Below are positions 48,236-60,825 of a stretch of 64,000 bases of DNA, in pieces. The translations under genes were made by a program, and so were the position numbers. The notes beneath the pieces were generated by a model. That model was not told where the DNA came from, searched no databases, and worked only from the letters and a program-made list of their open reading frames with translations. The stretch's first letter is position 1; each line of letters starts with the position of its first letter. The DNA comes from Rachycentron canadum (Eukaryota; Chordata; Actinopteri; Carangiformes; Rachycentridae), in NCBI GenBank assembly GCA_038496675.1, contig CM076650.1, forward strand, positions 25,274,434-25,338,433, read 5' to 3'.

Positions 48236-51200
48236 ATACTTCATATGAATGAATGAAATGAGAGGCAAGCCAGCCCGTTTCAGAAGATATAAGTGCATCA
48301 TTTAATCCGTGTAGTGAAATATTCAGATATTTCAAGATGGATTCGGCGATTTAGTTTTGATTAAGTGAAGATTTCGGGTTCATCAAACTATATAAAAAAT
48401 AATACAGGCTTATAAATTTGACCAGTTTTGCTTAAGCTCAACCCTTAATTTTGGAACGCCTTACTGGCTTATATATCTGCTCATACACATTGTGCACATT
48501 ACATAGGCCATTGTAAATATGAATTAATTACGCCAGTATGGCATCACCGCACACAACAACAGCCAAACCAATACATCACCACAAATAACAGTCTTTATTT
48601 TCCCCAAGACAAAGCAATGTTTATTTAATACACGGTTTATTATGTAAAGGGCTTGACTGGAGCAGACCCTGGTGAGTTGGGATTTCACGATTGCTGTTAA
48701 TTAAATAAATCACTGCCGATCTCCCATTTGGCTGAACGGCTTCAATATACTGTCCTTCAGTGGTGTTTGCGCAAACAAATTGTTTGACTTCAGACCACTG
48801 TTTATTGTGCTTTGAGTCAACCGTGCAACATTTACATTTAATTTCTGGTGCAGTAGATGACATATGCATGAGATTTAAATGGATAATGCCATAGGTACAG
48901 TGCATTCTCGTCCTCTGCAGCTGAACAATAGGCCAATCCTCATTTCAATTAAAGTATGCCCTCAAGTAACAATAAAGAAATATTGGAAACAAGGGAATAT
49001 GTGATGTGAACACTATAAATGAGTGGCAAAGAGAAATGTTTCATCTGGATTTCTTTTTATCTACCTGACTATCACACTCCCTGTGTCTGGACCACCGTTG
49101 TTAAGACGCTATACCTGCGTAAAACACATTTTTAACGCAGCCACTTGAAATATTTCACCACCTTTTTTTTTATTTTCATGTGCTAGGTGATCATATGGTG
49201 AAATGGTACTGCAGGCAAAACAAAAAAAAAAAAAAAGTCTCCACAGCCTTAGCAGCACTGTGGTGGTGGAGGGCAGCATACTAAAAGAGAAAGAAAATCA
49301 AAAAAAAAAAAAAAACATTCAAATCAAGTTCAAGGCATCTAAAAATATCTTTCTTCTTTTACATCATATAATGAAGGTCACGACCTCTGGCAAGGACATG
49401 CAGCACCAAGAGGCGGCGAATCAATGCAGGTTAGGAATTTTCAGTTAAAGTGATTTCAAACTGTGCACAGAGGGCCATCAATTTGATGGTTTATAATTAA
49501 CAGCCATCTCTGTTTTTAGCAGATGCATTTTTGAGGCGTAGATGGTTTTTGACTTGAATATCAAATTTCTGGTATTCTAGGAATTCTGATTGTGACAATT
49601 CATGTCCAGTGCCAACATTCAGTGCCAGAGCAGGAAGTAGTGGCTCCTATGTAATGACCAGAGTTTTTGTCCCGTAACCTGCCATTAATTTCTCATACCT
49701 CTAATCCGGTCTTAAGTTAATTACAGTTGAGTTGTTTAGTTTCCTGACTTTAACTAAGCCTTAAAGCACCTACTGTATGAATCAGATTTTACAGGACAGG
49801 ACAACAACATGACCGGCACTGACTGTTAAAAAATATTCATCTGCGTGCACAAAATACATGCGTATGTGTGTCAACAGGCCACACATACACATATATTCCC
49901 TCAAATATTAGCATCTGGTCTTGAGACTAAAAGCAGGGAATTTGATTTATTATTATTATAACTTTATGTTTATTATTACAAGAAGCTTTAATTGATATTT
50001 TTGTAAAAACAATGCATCAAATGACGAAAGTAATGTGACCGTGTGCCAGTCATGAGCATACAAAGCTCCCCTCTGCTTTATAAAACTTTACAGCGAGTTG
50101 CAGGACATATCAACTTAGTTGATCAAATATCAGCTGTATTAACTGCTGTTTTCAGCTGCCCCTACACAGCCAGAAATGAGTTACTGTAGGTATAAAATCG
50201 TTTATTTACCATAACCACAAGCTTTAGCTCAGTGGAGCATTTAGCATTTAGGCATAAACCTTTCCAAACCTCAGAGACCAACTAAAAAACCCTGTTTTAT
50301 CTCGAACACCCCCTTTGCAAAGTATGCATGTATGTATTAATGCACACATTTTCTTGGCTGATAAAAGTCCCTTTCAGAAAACAGGATTGGGAGTTTGTCA
50401 TGCAAATCATATCAGCAAAGATTCCAAGAAATGGCTGGCCCGATAAAGATATGGTATGGAGTATGCAACACTCTGTGAAACTACATCTTGTTATTATTAC
50501 ATTTCAGTTTTTGTATGGATTAAACATGATGTAACATGGTAAATAGTGACCTTAGTTAGAGGCGCTTGTGGGCGGACTACATTTCCCTTGACAAAGCAGA
50601 GCCAGGTTAGGTGTTTCAACTTGTTTCTAGTCGAGCACAGTTTAATCTAGTCACGTTAAACTAAGCTGAAGGATGTTGCACCGCAAGGGCAGAAAACAAA
50701 TACATTGTCTGTGAATATTTTATTTCTGATCTATTTGTGACTGTAAATTACACGCAACTACATTTTAGTCTTACAGCGCATCTCAATAATTACTTTTACG
50801 CCTGACACTTACACCACTCCACTACGTGTGAAAGCAACACATATAGCAAAAGAAAAGTCTTACTGACCTTGTTGCATTTTAACGCTACAACTGTCTTGGC
50901 TGTTCCCGGTGCGTGGTATTTCGTGCAAGCGATTAACAGAGCAGACAATATTTCATGTTCACGCCGGTCCGCATATGCCCAGTGTACACAAATTGTCGTG
51001 TAGAGATCATTTTCGTTGTAAAATGTCACGTTAAAATGAAAACATATTAGAGCGGACGTCGCCTTAGTTTAAAATGCTACCATTCACTTCTGAATTCCTC
51101 ACACGGCCCCTCCATTAACCCCAATCTTCACGGATGATTTGTGTACATGGTTATGTGAGTCCAAAGGTTGAAAAAAAAATTTAAAAAAAACGCGTGCTCG

Positions 51201-52009
51201 AGATGAGGTAGGGTGTGGAATTTAAAAGAATTAAGGAGTGTCAGCTGTGTTCTGTTGGGCTTGGGATGTCCTTAAATCTGGAGGCTGGAGCTATCCATCT
51301 TTGTCCAGAGTCTCAATGAGAGAAAGATAGATGCATTCAATAAATGTGGTCTTAAGAAATCTGCAGGAAATGATTAAGAGTGATAAATTGGTGCAGATCT
51401 TTGTAGAGCCAAGTTCCATGTGACATCCATTATATCATCAGTGGCAAAAATTGGGCTTTTCAAAGTGCACGCTCGCAAAACCTCGAAAAAAATCAGTGTG
51501 AACTCTGTGAAGCAGCAGAGAGAATATAGCCTATAAAGCCATTATCTTTAAAAACCTTCACTGACACAAATAAGAGCTCAATGATGAATGTTTCATTGAG
51601 TGAGGAGATCACTTAGCTAATCGGGCAACAATTTGATATGTTCTTAAAAGCATGAAAATGCTAAGTGTTTTCACCAAGGCCATGAGAATAGGCGAAAGCA
51701 CTAGTTATCACACGTGCTTAATGCAAAAATGCTTGGTACAGTTGACAATGCCTGCATATTTTTTTTTTTTTTAGCCCTGGCGTTTCTAAGAGGGTCTGAC
51801 TAAATGCAGCCATGCGTGAAGAGAAGAAGACAGAGCCTGCTCCTTCTTTCGCAGCTCGGAAAGGACATCAAAGCAAATACGTGACTTGTGAGGATACAAG
51901 TTGGATTTCAACGTTCCTCCCTGCCGATTCAATACGTCACTCCCTCGTAAACCCATCTGTCCGCTGTCCGGGGGGGGGGGTCATCGGCTCCTGGGACGGC
52001 GGCTCCTGG
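48236..52009. other. Upstream intergenic DNA, simple repeats only
   Basis: Holds two A runs at about 49219-49235 and 49300-49315, T-run near 51760-51772 and G11 at about 51970-51980 next to a GGCTCCTGGGAC duplication. A 77-codon minus frame at 50796-51029 matches nothing I know. Confidence 0.55.
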
Positions 52010-52355
52010 GACAGCGGGTCCAGCTTTGCCACAGCTTTTGCCGTTTTCAACAGTGAAGCCTGCCGAACGATCCCATGCTCACTTCGTCACACGTCTCCCA
52101 GATAAACCTATGTGAAAGCAACAGGAGGCGGCAGAACCAGCCCCCCCCCGGGACTTTCAATCAGTTACGCTCAACTGGTCAACTCTTCGGTTACGTGTGC
52201 TTGTGATGCCGTGGTATGACGTTAGACAGGTTCCCTTGTTCAGAAGCATACCTTTCAGCTGCTGGGCTGCGCTGGTCTGGTGCTGACGGAGGGAGGTAAG
52301 CGCTGTAGCTGACGCACAGCTGCACGCCAACGATACTTGCTCACGTCGCTTCTTC
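52010..52355 (+). repeat. Unclassified repeat, copy 1 of a diverged direct pair
   Basis: Shares GTCCAGCTTTGCCAC, ACGATCCCATGCTCACT, TATGACGTTAGACAGGTTCC, CCTTGTTCAGAAGCATA and CACAGCTGCACGCCAACG, then ACTTGCTCACGTCGCTTCTT, in order with 53575-53810. It is more GC-rich than its surroundings. No terminal repeats or coding capacity are recognised. Confidence 0.65.
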
Positions 52356-53574
52356 GCTTCGCTTCTTCATCACTTTTTCTTGATTTCATCTGTTTGTCAT
52401 TTTTTTTTTCATCAAAAAGCTCTTTTGGTGGCTGTGATAAATTTAGTTATCAGATTTTGTTTTGGAAACACTGAGCACATAACATGGAAATGATCTGTCC
52501 ACTGGAGCATGGTCTCGGGTTTTTAATAACTTTGGGAGGGGTTTCTGCGTATGTCCTTCGTCAACCTTTAGAGGAAAGAAAATACTTTCCAAGGGGCACA
52601 TTAATTCTGCAGCCAGATAGCTGGGCTTGATTGATTTAAAGTCTATTCTTAGTTGGCATTTAGCTTAGCACTAAATGATTTTCAGCTTGAACTGTCTCTC
52701 TGTCTCCTCGTATGTTTCCCTCATTTTGTGTGTCTGTCTCCCTCTCTTCCTGGCTTTTTTCTTCCATCTCCTTTTTTTTTTTTTTTTTTCCCCCACCGTC
52801 TTCTCTCACCTCGTCCTCTCCTTCTTGCTCCCTAATTATATCTCTTTTCATTTCTTCCTTTACCCTCTCCTCCATCACTCCTAATTCCTTGGTGTAAAAA
52901 AAAAAAAAAAACCATGGCCTGCAAATCGAACTGGCTGAACTGGCTGCACAGCTGCCTCTCCAATTGCTCAGGCATGGACAGGTCTTGTTACAGATCTGGA
53001 CAAACTACCTGTTAGCCAGGCTGTCGTGAGTGCACAACTCTTTCACCGTGTTGAGGTTTGCATGTGTAACCTTCGCCTCTTAGTCCACTTCAGCCAATTA
53101 ACTGCGGCTGCTTCTTTTTCACCATCCTCAGGACTGAATGGAAAGCCATTGGTTTTACAGATCCTAGTTTTACAAATATCTAGTTTCATTGTGTTGATAA
53201 AGTTGACTCGAAGGAAAAGGTTGAAATCTGCACCCGATTTTATTAAAATCCATCCAATAATCGTGATTGTGTCCCTTTGAGCAAAAATGTGAATCCGCTG
53301 GTGCTAGAGAATAAGACGGGGAAGTTGGTGGACTTCATCCAGTGGAGATGAAAGTCTGCAGTGCATTTTAAACATTTGTTAAGGTACAGCACCTCAACAT
53401 AGCCAAAGTAATGGGCTGGACACTGCGAGGACTGCAGAGTCATGCTGCCACTGCTAAAGAAAGATCAACAGGGCGTCTACATATGATCAGTAACTTACTG
53501 TATTTTCACAACAGCAGTCCTCCAATGATCTGCTGGTGGAAAGTGTTTAACTTTAAGCAAGTCACAGTGCATTT
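52356..53574. other. Pyrimidine-rich and unremarkable DNA between the repeat pair
   Basis: A strongly C/T-biased stretch at about 52690-52880 includes T20 near 52771-52790, followed by A16 at about 52897-52912. The rest shows no gene. Confidence 0.6.
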
Positions 53575-53810
53575 GGGAAGACTTCACTCCCTTGTCAACG
53601 ATTTGTCCGCGATCGACGAGTCGAGCTTTGCCACGTGGGACGATCCCTCGCTCTAACTCTTAAGTTGCGCGTGCTTGTGTAATGTTGTATGACATTGGAC
53701 GAGTTCCCTTGTCAAAAAGCATATCTAAGTGTTTGCTGGTGGAGGAAGCTAAGTGGTGTTAGTGACACACAGCTGTATGCTAATGGCACTTGCTCACGTT
53801 ACTTCTTTAT
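53575..53810 (+). repeat. Unclassified repeat, copy 2 of a diverged direct pair
   Basis: Parallel blocks are GTCGAGCTTTGCCAC, ACGATCCCTCGCTCTAACT, TATGACATTGGACGAGTTCC, CTTGTCAAAAAGCATATC and CACAGCTGTATGCTAATGGC, then ACTTGCTCACGTTACTTCTT. About 110 bp present in copy 1 between the second and third blocks is shorter here. Confidence 0.65.
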
Positions 53811-56040
53811 TATCACTGGTCAGCTCCTCTGCATCTCGGCGGACGTTCACCAGCGTAAGGCTGAGTGAAATGTCTGCATCTACTGTTAACCGTGACATTG
53901 ACATCACGCCTGTAAGCGTTGCGCTGACTTTTTTTTTTTTTAAATTCAGCTCTAGTGTGCTGTTGATGTTAAAAAATGTGGATATTACCCAGCATCGTGT
54001 CTGAGGATGTAGACTGATTCATTTAATAAATGCCCAGTGTTTTTGTTGGGGATGTGCGGGTCCTGCAAAGCGGATGCACGGACTCAAACGTGTTAAAGGA
54101 TTGAAACACAGACTTTTGAGACTACCTACTGTATGACTTTACCTGGAATAACGTGGAGAGAGCAAGGCTCAAACTGACAACAGTTTCCCCCCTTCTACTA
54201 ACACTGGAAACAAAGTGTCAGCTGTTTCAAAAGTTAACAGTGAGGTTAAATACTTTGTCGGGAAACGTGTCAGCGGGTCTATATTGGAGCTGTTTGGCCT
54301 AGTTTCTGCTGCAATAAACTAAATATTGCAAACCTTCTAGCTTCTATCAGGACGTCATTATTTTCTGGTTACATCACAACATATCGACATTTGACATAAA
54401 ACGTCTAACCACGTATGCGCAGGGACGACTACCATTCAGCGATGGCGCACCAATATACAGGATTAGGCAAAACCAGTCTCAGAAACAACATGAATCTTTA
54501 AATTGATCCGAGGCCGCCAATTATGTTTACTGTTTGAAACGCCTCCGGTTTTATGAGATGTTAGAACAACAAAATGAAAAACAAACTCACTCCTGTTGAA
54601 CGAGTTGAACTATAAGCTGGAGAAATCTGCGGACCACAGAATGACAAAATGTTTGTTACTTATATTCTAACGAGGCAGATGAGGAATTAACAAATTTCTA
54701 CGTTGACTGTACACAGAGGAACTCCTCTAATTATCCTGTTGATTAAAAGACACTATAAATCTTTATCTGTTAGTATGTATTTAAAGGACACAAAATTAAA
54801 GGCTCTTTATTGAAATCACTTACAGTGCCTTGGATATTTCTTCTTCCTGTTTACAATTATTATTCTATTTTCATGGTCACGCAGCTGAGTTTTTGTTTGC
54901 AGATTATAGAGATTAGAAATGAAAATAAGGACGCAGACAGATGCAGATCCTCGTCTACCTGGTTGAACTGTCTGATGATCTGTTGGCAATGCCCGGGGGC
55001 TCCGGTGGTGGGATCACGCTTCCCCTCCCCACTGTGAGCCGCATGCTGTTTTCATCATTCCTCTCCTGCTACTTTTAAGATTAAAAAAAAAAAAACAAAA
55101 AACAACTTTATTAACATGCAGCACAATTAACATGCAGATGCATATTAATAGTAGCTTTGTTTGTACAGGTGTGTTAAAAAAAAAATATCTTATTTGAGAT
55201 TTTCAGTTCTTGTTACACTTAGTTAGTGCACGTTTGCATGCGTTGTTCAAGAATTCATGTCATAATTTTACCAGAGAGAAAGTTCATCTGAGAGTAAGTA
55301 GTAGTGAGTTGAAACGGGTGTTGTAGTGTTGGTGTCCGGGTGTTGCAGTTCATGTGAGGTAGCAATTTGGAATTTTGGAAGCGCATTACAGTAACCGACC
55401 AATAGAGCAGATAAAAAGGCACGGCTGACGGAAAATAATTCTGAGACTGAACGTGCTGAAAATATGGTTTTGTTTACACGACTCAATGCAGATGAGTGAA
55501 GGTGAGAGCTGCGTGTTGTTCTTCTTCTCTTCGTCTCTTTTCCCCTTGCTTAAGGGCACAACAAATGTAAACATTTCACCCAGCCTGACTTTGGTGAATT
55601 CCCACTGCAATGTAGAGGAGCTGACGATGACAATGAACAAGCAACGTTAGCATAGAGCTTTGTGTCAGCTACAAAACCTTCCCAGTTCGCTTGTCTGCCG
55701 AATCAATTAACCAGCATTGGCTGTATGCTGTAGCTGAAAAACATTAAATATGCTTTTGGGCAGGGAAACAATTTAATCCTCTAATGTCACGCACACAATA
55801 AGACAAACACTTGTAACTTAAGAGCTGACTCACTCACCTGTAAATGGCCGAAAGTCCCAGGGGCTGGTTCCGTGTCCTCTGCTCCTTTTGCATTGGTTTA
55901 CCTCCAAAGTGTGTGAAAAGGTGAGTACACTTGGAACCACTTGGTAGAAAACAGCAAAACATCAAAAGCTGCAGCAAGCCATATTTAGCGTTTCTGTACA
56001 ACCAGTCATAGGAGGTGACGTCCTGTTTGAAGACCCATCT
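53811..56040. other. Upstream intergenic DNA without recognised genes
   Basis: Contains T14 at about 53929-53942, A-runs near 55083-55095 and 55178-55186. No open frame or repeat end recognised. Confidence 0.5.
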
Positions 56041-56140
56041 TGTTGGGAGAGGTCTGAATTTTCATTTTCAAGTTGTCCTCAGTAGAGTGTGGTGATATGT
56101 ACGTGAAAATGCAATTGACTTTGCTTCGCCCGTCGCATTT

Positions 56141-56490
56141 AAATATTGCCCCGCGTAGACCAGCGTAAGCCTTTGAAAATGAAATGTCAAATCTCTTTTC
56201 ATTTTCAAAGTGTTAGAAAAATGCATTTTCATTTTGGCCTTAAACAAGGGTATTAGTGTCCCATGTGATGTATGTTTTGCTTATCACGTGTGAATATTGT
56301 CCCCTGTAGAGCAGCTTAAGACTTTGATAATGAAAAGTCAAAGGCTTTTACATTTTCATTTTTAATATTGTCATAAATTGCCCATGAAAATGACAATCGG
56401 CTCAAATAGCATCAGCATGTGTGGAAAACTATAATGCTGTTATGGAATTAAATTATCATTTGAATATTATCCTCCATAAGCTTCTAACAT
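56141..56490 (+). repeat. AT-rich dispersed repeat, tandem-like units (copy 2)
   Basis: Three related units follow each other: AAATATTGCCCCGCGTAGAC at 56141, GAATATTGTCCCCTGTAGAG at 56292 and GAATATTATCCTCCATAAGC near 56462, each leading into (C/G)(A/T)TAAG..TTTGA.AATGAAA or a shortened form. CATTTTCATTTT-type blocks lie between. Copy 1 at 47888 shares the units. I do not recognise a named family. Confidence 0.55.
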
Positions 56491-57029
56491 ATGCAAGCAC
56501 ACGTAACCAAAGTAAATCTTCACGTTATATAGACACTAAAAAAACATACTCAAAAGGGGAATTAACAAAGATCCTATAAAGATCCTTGAGTCATTGTGGA
56601 CACAGATATGCAGTGATGTATAAAATGGGTCAACACAGTTACTCTCTTGTGGGATGGAGTTGCAGGGCATAATGCAGATGATCACAGCTTCGCTGTGTAC
56701 ACCACAGCGTGGGTAACCATGCTTCCTCGGCCCAGCGACCACGGAGCTTAATAGCGGCTTGTTAGGAATACATGCTGATGATTGGCTGGAGGTCATGCAT
56801 TATTTCCAGACAACAGCACATTCCAAAGCAGTTGCTCCACTATTGTTAATACCCATAGCTAGAAGGCATCTCATTTTAGTCTGCTCCTACTTGCAGAAAA
56901 AACACATTTCAAGGCTATTTAACACCGTTTCAGTTTATATTATACAGTTTATATAAGTTTATATTATCATGTATTGTATTGTGTATTGCCACAACATTTC
57001 GATAAAATCTTGCAGTCCATATTGTTGTG
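56491..57029. other. Upstream intergenic DNA without recognised genes
   Basis: Contains a small GTTTATATTAT direct repeat near 56934-56968. No gene seen. Confidence 0.5.
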
Positions 57030-57840
57030 GTTGTGCACAACCAGACAAGAAAGTCTCCATCCGGAGGAGGAGGGAGGATGTTAAAAAACTATTCCGTCTC
57101 CCCATCCGCATTGAAGCCTTATACTCATCAGCTGTCTCCTGTTTTTACAAACATTTCACTGCAGATATGTCATGTGCCGGCGTGCTTCAAATCCTCCACT
57201 ATCATCCCTATCCCCAAAAATCACGACGATTGAGCGCCTTGTCCTGTCCCACCTCAAAGCTATCAGCAACCCGCTTCTGCACCCTCTGCAGTTCACCTAC
57301 AGAGCACACACATCTGTAGTTGATGCTATCAACGTAGCTCTCAACCTCATCCTCCAGCACCTTAACTCCTCAGGTACCTATGCCCGGATTCTGTTTGTGG
57401 ACTTTGGCTTCAGTGCCTTCCCAGCTCTGCTGAAGACAAGTTTTCGAAGCTAAGAGTGACTGACTCGACCTGCAGGTGAATCACTTCCTTTCTGCCAGGA
57501 GGCAGCATGTGAAGCTGGGGAATCGTGTCTCCGACTTCTGGACCTTCAGCACCAGATCCCCTCCAAGGCTGCGTTCTTTCTCCTGTGCCTCTAGGTGTCC
57601 GCCAACAGGGACATCGACCTGGAGACCTGGGGCAAGCAGAGCAACTTAGAGCTAGATGCTCTAAAGAACTTTAGGAAGAGCCCAATCCCTCCTGTCTGCA
57701 TCATTCTATGTGACTCTCCCATGGAAACACTGGAGTACGTCCACTTCTTAGGCACCGGTGTCACACAGGACCTCAAGTGGGAGCCGAACATCGACACTAA
57801 CACCCTAATTCCTTGTTTGTCAAAACCCGCTTGGCAATGA
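57030..57840 (+). pseudogene. Non-LTR retrotransposon (CR1/L2/Rex1-type) reverse-transcriptase remnant
   Basis: Pieces in several frames follow the order of a fish LINE ORF2: EDVKKLFRLP near 57075, QICHVPACFKSSTIIPIPK to about 57225, ERLVLSHLKAISNPLLHPLQ and FTYRA near 57230-57310, ILFVDF near 57390 (RT motif A, with Asp), LQGCVLSP near 57560-57590, then SNLELDALKNFRKSP, VCIILCDSPMETLEYVHFLG and TQDLKWEPNI to 57800. The block before ERLVL and the catalytic YADD region are deleted, and there are frameshifts and stops. The copy is dead. The exact clade is unresolved. Confidence 0.85.
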
Positions 57841-59960
57841 TGCTACAGCCCTGCTGTCATCTCAGCCTGCTCCTCAGTGTTTCCTGTACTTGTCTCCCTT
57901 TTTACTCCTGTGTGTGTGTGTGTGTGTGTCTGTGTGTATCTCCCTTTCCCAACAGGGGCATGGGCACAACGCTGGTAGCCTGACACACCTGCAGCTCATC
58001 ATTCAAGGAGCTCTGTTGAAAAGCCCTGGTATTCCACCCCCCGCCACAGTTTTCTGCTTTTTACCGCGGTACACTTCGGGTCCGCTTAGACCTTGCTCGT
58101 GAAGACTCCTAGTGGACGGTCCAAGTGCTTTTTGTTTGGTGGCTGATTCCCTCACCCGTGTCTCCCCCCACTCCTGTTGGGAATCCGCTCCACATCCTGC
58201 AACACTACTCCCCTGTGGACTCCACGCTCCTCAGCCACCACCCGCTGGTCCACTCGCCGGCCTCCTCACCGTCTCCCCTCGTCGGATTCACCTGCTCTCC
58301 GGCAGATTCTCCCTGGAAGACTGTTTCCATCCTCATTTGCACTTCATCTGCCTCTTCCTTCTTGTGGAAACGTGTGCTCCCTGAAAGGTCTTTCCCAGTT
58401 AAATTCAAAGGGTTGGTGCTGACATCACTGTGTTAAAGGACAGCAGCCTTCCAGGAGTGGACTGGACTCAGGTCAACAAAGTCAGTGCCAAGTCAAGGTA
58501 AAAAAAAAAAAAAAAAAACACTAACAGACACAAACACAAAAATACAATCGTGTACACTATGTGTAATGCAAACGTTTTGACATCTAATATGATTTTACTA
58601 GCTTTGCAGAATTTGATTTCATTGAACATAAAAAAAAAAAAAAAAAAAAAATGGGGGAAATAGCAGGATATTGAACTCTCCCTGTTAAGGACTGACTGCT
58701 TGTCAGATGTGTGAAACTGGATTATAAAGACGCATCAGATAAACCTTGTGCAGTTTTTGTTCATAGTTCATACGTGTGCTTAAGGTGTCTAGGAGCTTCA
58801 ACAGTAAGACTTCTTGCAGTGTCCATTTGTAATTTATGCATTATGTTAGTGCTGTTCAGTTTTATGTAGGTCATTTTTAGGGGTTGATTTATGAAAGCTC
58901 CCAGCGAAACTTCTTATCTAGTTTTATACCTCCATTAGCGTTGTTATTGATGGGTCTGCAAAGATACATCATTCATGTCACTTCTGACACGAGTAATCTG
59001 GATCAAAATCTGGTGCCAAGGGGGTTACATCTGCACTTCCTCAGCCACCTCTGTTTGTCTCCCCCTTCCCGCCTCTCTATAAATATGCATACACTCTAAA
59101 AATGAAAGGGTTCGGAATTTTTTGCGTTTTGAGGCCAACTCAAATCTCAAAGACGTTACCGTGTTTGATATAGTTGGCTTCCATTACTCTAGCGTCAGTG
59201 TTTTACCAGTGTTCGAGGCATAAACAAAACGCATGTAAACCAACACTGGGAAGACAACAGCGCTCTTCCAACACGATGTACTCTTCTGTGAGGAGTCACA
59301 AAATATTTTGCTCTGCCACAATACAGAGCCTTTTCATCCAGGCCCATATCTCAGAAATTGTAACACCCATAAAAGCATAAATGTGGGGCATTCTAAAATA
59401 CCTCCTTGAAATATAACATAGCCAGAACAGGCCAACCAGCATATGGAGAAAAAAAACAAAGATTAATAAAGAGCTGCTTGGTTTTCAAGCTCCTGATACG
59501 CAACTGGCGTTGCTCACAGTTCCGTCAAGATGTCCTGATATTTTGTCCACCCAATTCATACAAATGGGATGGACGAAACACAGCACCACGCAGCCTCTAT
59601 TAATATTACATTACTTATATAGAATTTATTTCAGGATTGTTGCATTATAACTGCATTAGTTTCATCTGGTGTACCTTTAAAAACCGTAGTGTAAAAGTGA
59701 GTGTAATTTATAAACGTAAATGTACACCTCTGCATGTGAACCTACCTACGGCAAATGAGAGAGGGCTGTGGTTGGTGGCACCTCAGCAGACCTTTGCCCC
59801 TGGGACTGACCAAGCAGCAGAACTCCTGCTTCACAGGACAACTACAGTAAGAATGAGACATTTGGATGGAAACAAATCAGTTGCTTTACACTTTGTGGGG
59901 GATATACAGTGCCTACACTGCAAATGTAAACAAGACATAACAAATATTATATATCACTAT
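57841..59960. other. Upstream intergenic DNA, simple repeats and GC-richer block
   Basis: (TG)n lies at about 57909-57938, A runs at about 58500-58518 and 58630-58651. The block 57960-58440 is C/T-rich and GC-richer than its flanks; its overlapping 81-103-codon frames have no recognised domain, and it may be the 3' part of a retroelement. I could not find terminal repeats. Confidence 0.5.
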
Positions 59961-59994
59961 GTGGGTGTGTGTGTGTGTGTGCGTGTGTGTGTGG
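59961..59994. repeat. (GT)n microsatellite
   Basis: GTGGGTGTGTGTG... with one GC interruption, directly next to the left end of a MITE. Confidence 0.95.
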
Positions 59995-59998
59995 GAGT

Positions 59999-60173
59999 AC
60001 ACTGCTTGCCAATGAATTAGGTGCACCTAGATACGACTACTGCAGTACAAAACAACATCCCTGCATGAGTTTTTCTTTTTTTTTTTCTTTTTTTTTTTTT
60101 TTTCCAGGGCTATTATACTGCATTACTTTTATTTTGGTGGACCTAATAAAGAGCGCAAGAAGCAAGTGAGTGC
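59999..60173. mobile_element. Short MITE of a Tc1/mariner-like family
   Basis: The left end reads TACACTGCTTGCCAATGAAT then TAGGTGCACC. The right end, reverse-complemented, reads TGCACTCACTTGC, TTTATTAGGTCCACC. The shared ATTAGGTNCACC and the CACT start match the inverted termini of a fish Tc1/mariner-like family whose ends read ...TTTATTAGGTACACC. The 175-bp interior has no coding capacity and a T-rich tract at about 60070-60103. Confidence 0.65.
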
Positions 60174-60660
60174 AGAATAACGGGCAAATGCCAGGACAAA
60201 GTGAAACTGAAGGGAGCACATTTTAATATTTTATGGAGAATCTTTTTTTTTTTTTTTTTCATGGTAAAATCCTCTTGAGAAGCGGCCTTGACGGACACCT
60301 GGAGGCACGCATCTGCACCAGGCCAGAAATACATGCCGCCCTCAGTACAGCTGGTTGCAAGGGCTAGGGGAATTCTCCCAGAGCATTAATTAAACCCGCC
60401 ATATATTTAGTAAAATCTTCCCGACACTGATATAGGCCATCTATTATTTGCTGAACGTTCACAAGCAGCCACATTGCTGGCCAAACTTGCAAACGTTATT
60501 CCGAAACATGATAATTCACGTTAAAGTATTTTCAGCGACTTTCAACTCACATAACAAAGACACACCTCAGACCATGGGAGTGGTACAGTAACAGCGGAGC
60601 TTACCACTGCACTCGCTTGCAATGTAGCTACTGTTAGCGGCGGCGGCCGGTACTGGACGC
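60174..60660. other. Upstream intergenic DNA without recognised genes
   Basis: Contains T18 at about 60242-60259. No other recognised feature. Confidence 0.5.
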
Positions 60661-60825
60661 TGATGTGTTGGAAGCAGGAAAAATGGGCAGGCGTACGGAT
60701 GTGACGAACTTTGACAAGGGCCAAATTGTGAATGCTAGACAGCCAGATCAGCACAACTCCAATGCTGCAGCTCCCGTTCCTGGTCTACAGAAGTCAGTAT
60801 AACCAAAAGTGGTGAAATGAAGGAA
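60661..60825 (+). pseudogene. Tc1/mariner-like transposase, N-terminal remnant
   Basis: From ATG at 60683 the frame reads MGRRTDVTNFDKGQIVNARQ and stops at 60800-60802 after 39 residues. FDKGQIV.AR is the start of the helix-turn-helix DNA-binding domain of a fish Tc1/mariner family, and GGAAGCAGGAAAAATGGGCA just upstream matches the leader that I recall. After a shift, CCAAAAGTGG continues the same domain briefly. Catalytic domain and termini are absent. Confidence 0.8.

Noticed and set aside
59637..60020. 127-codon plus-strand open frame
   Set aside because: It ends as alternating Val-Cys through a GT microsatellite and runs into a MITE terminus.
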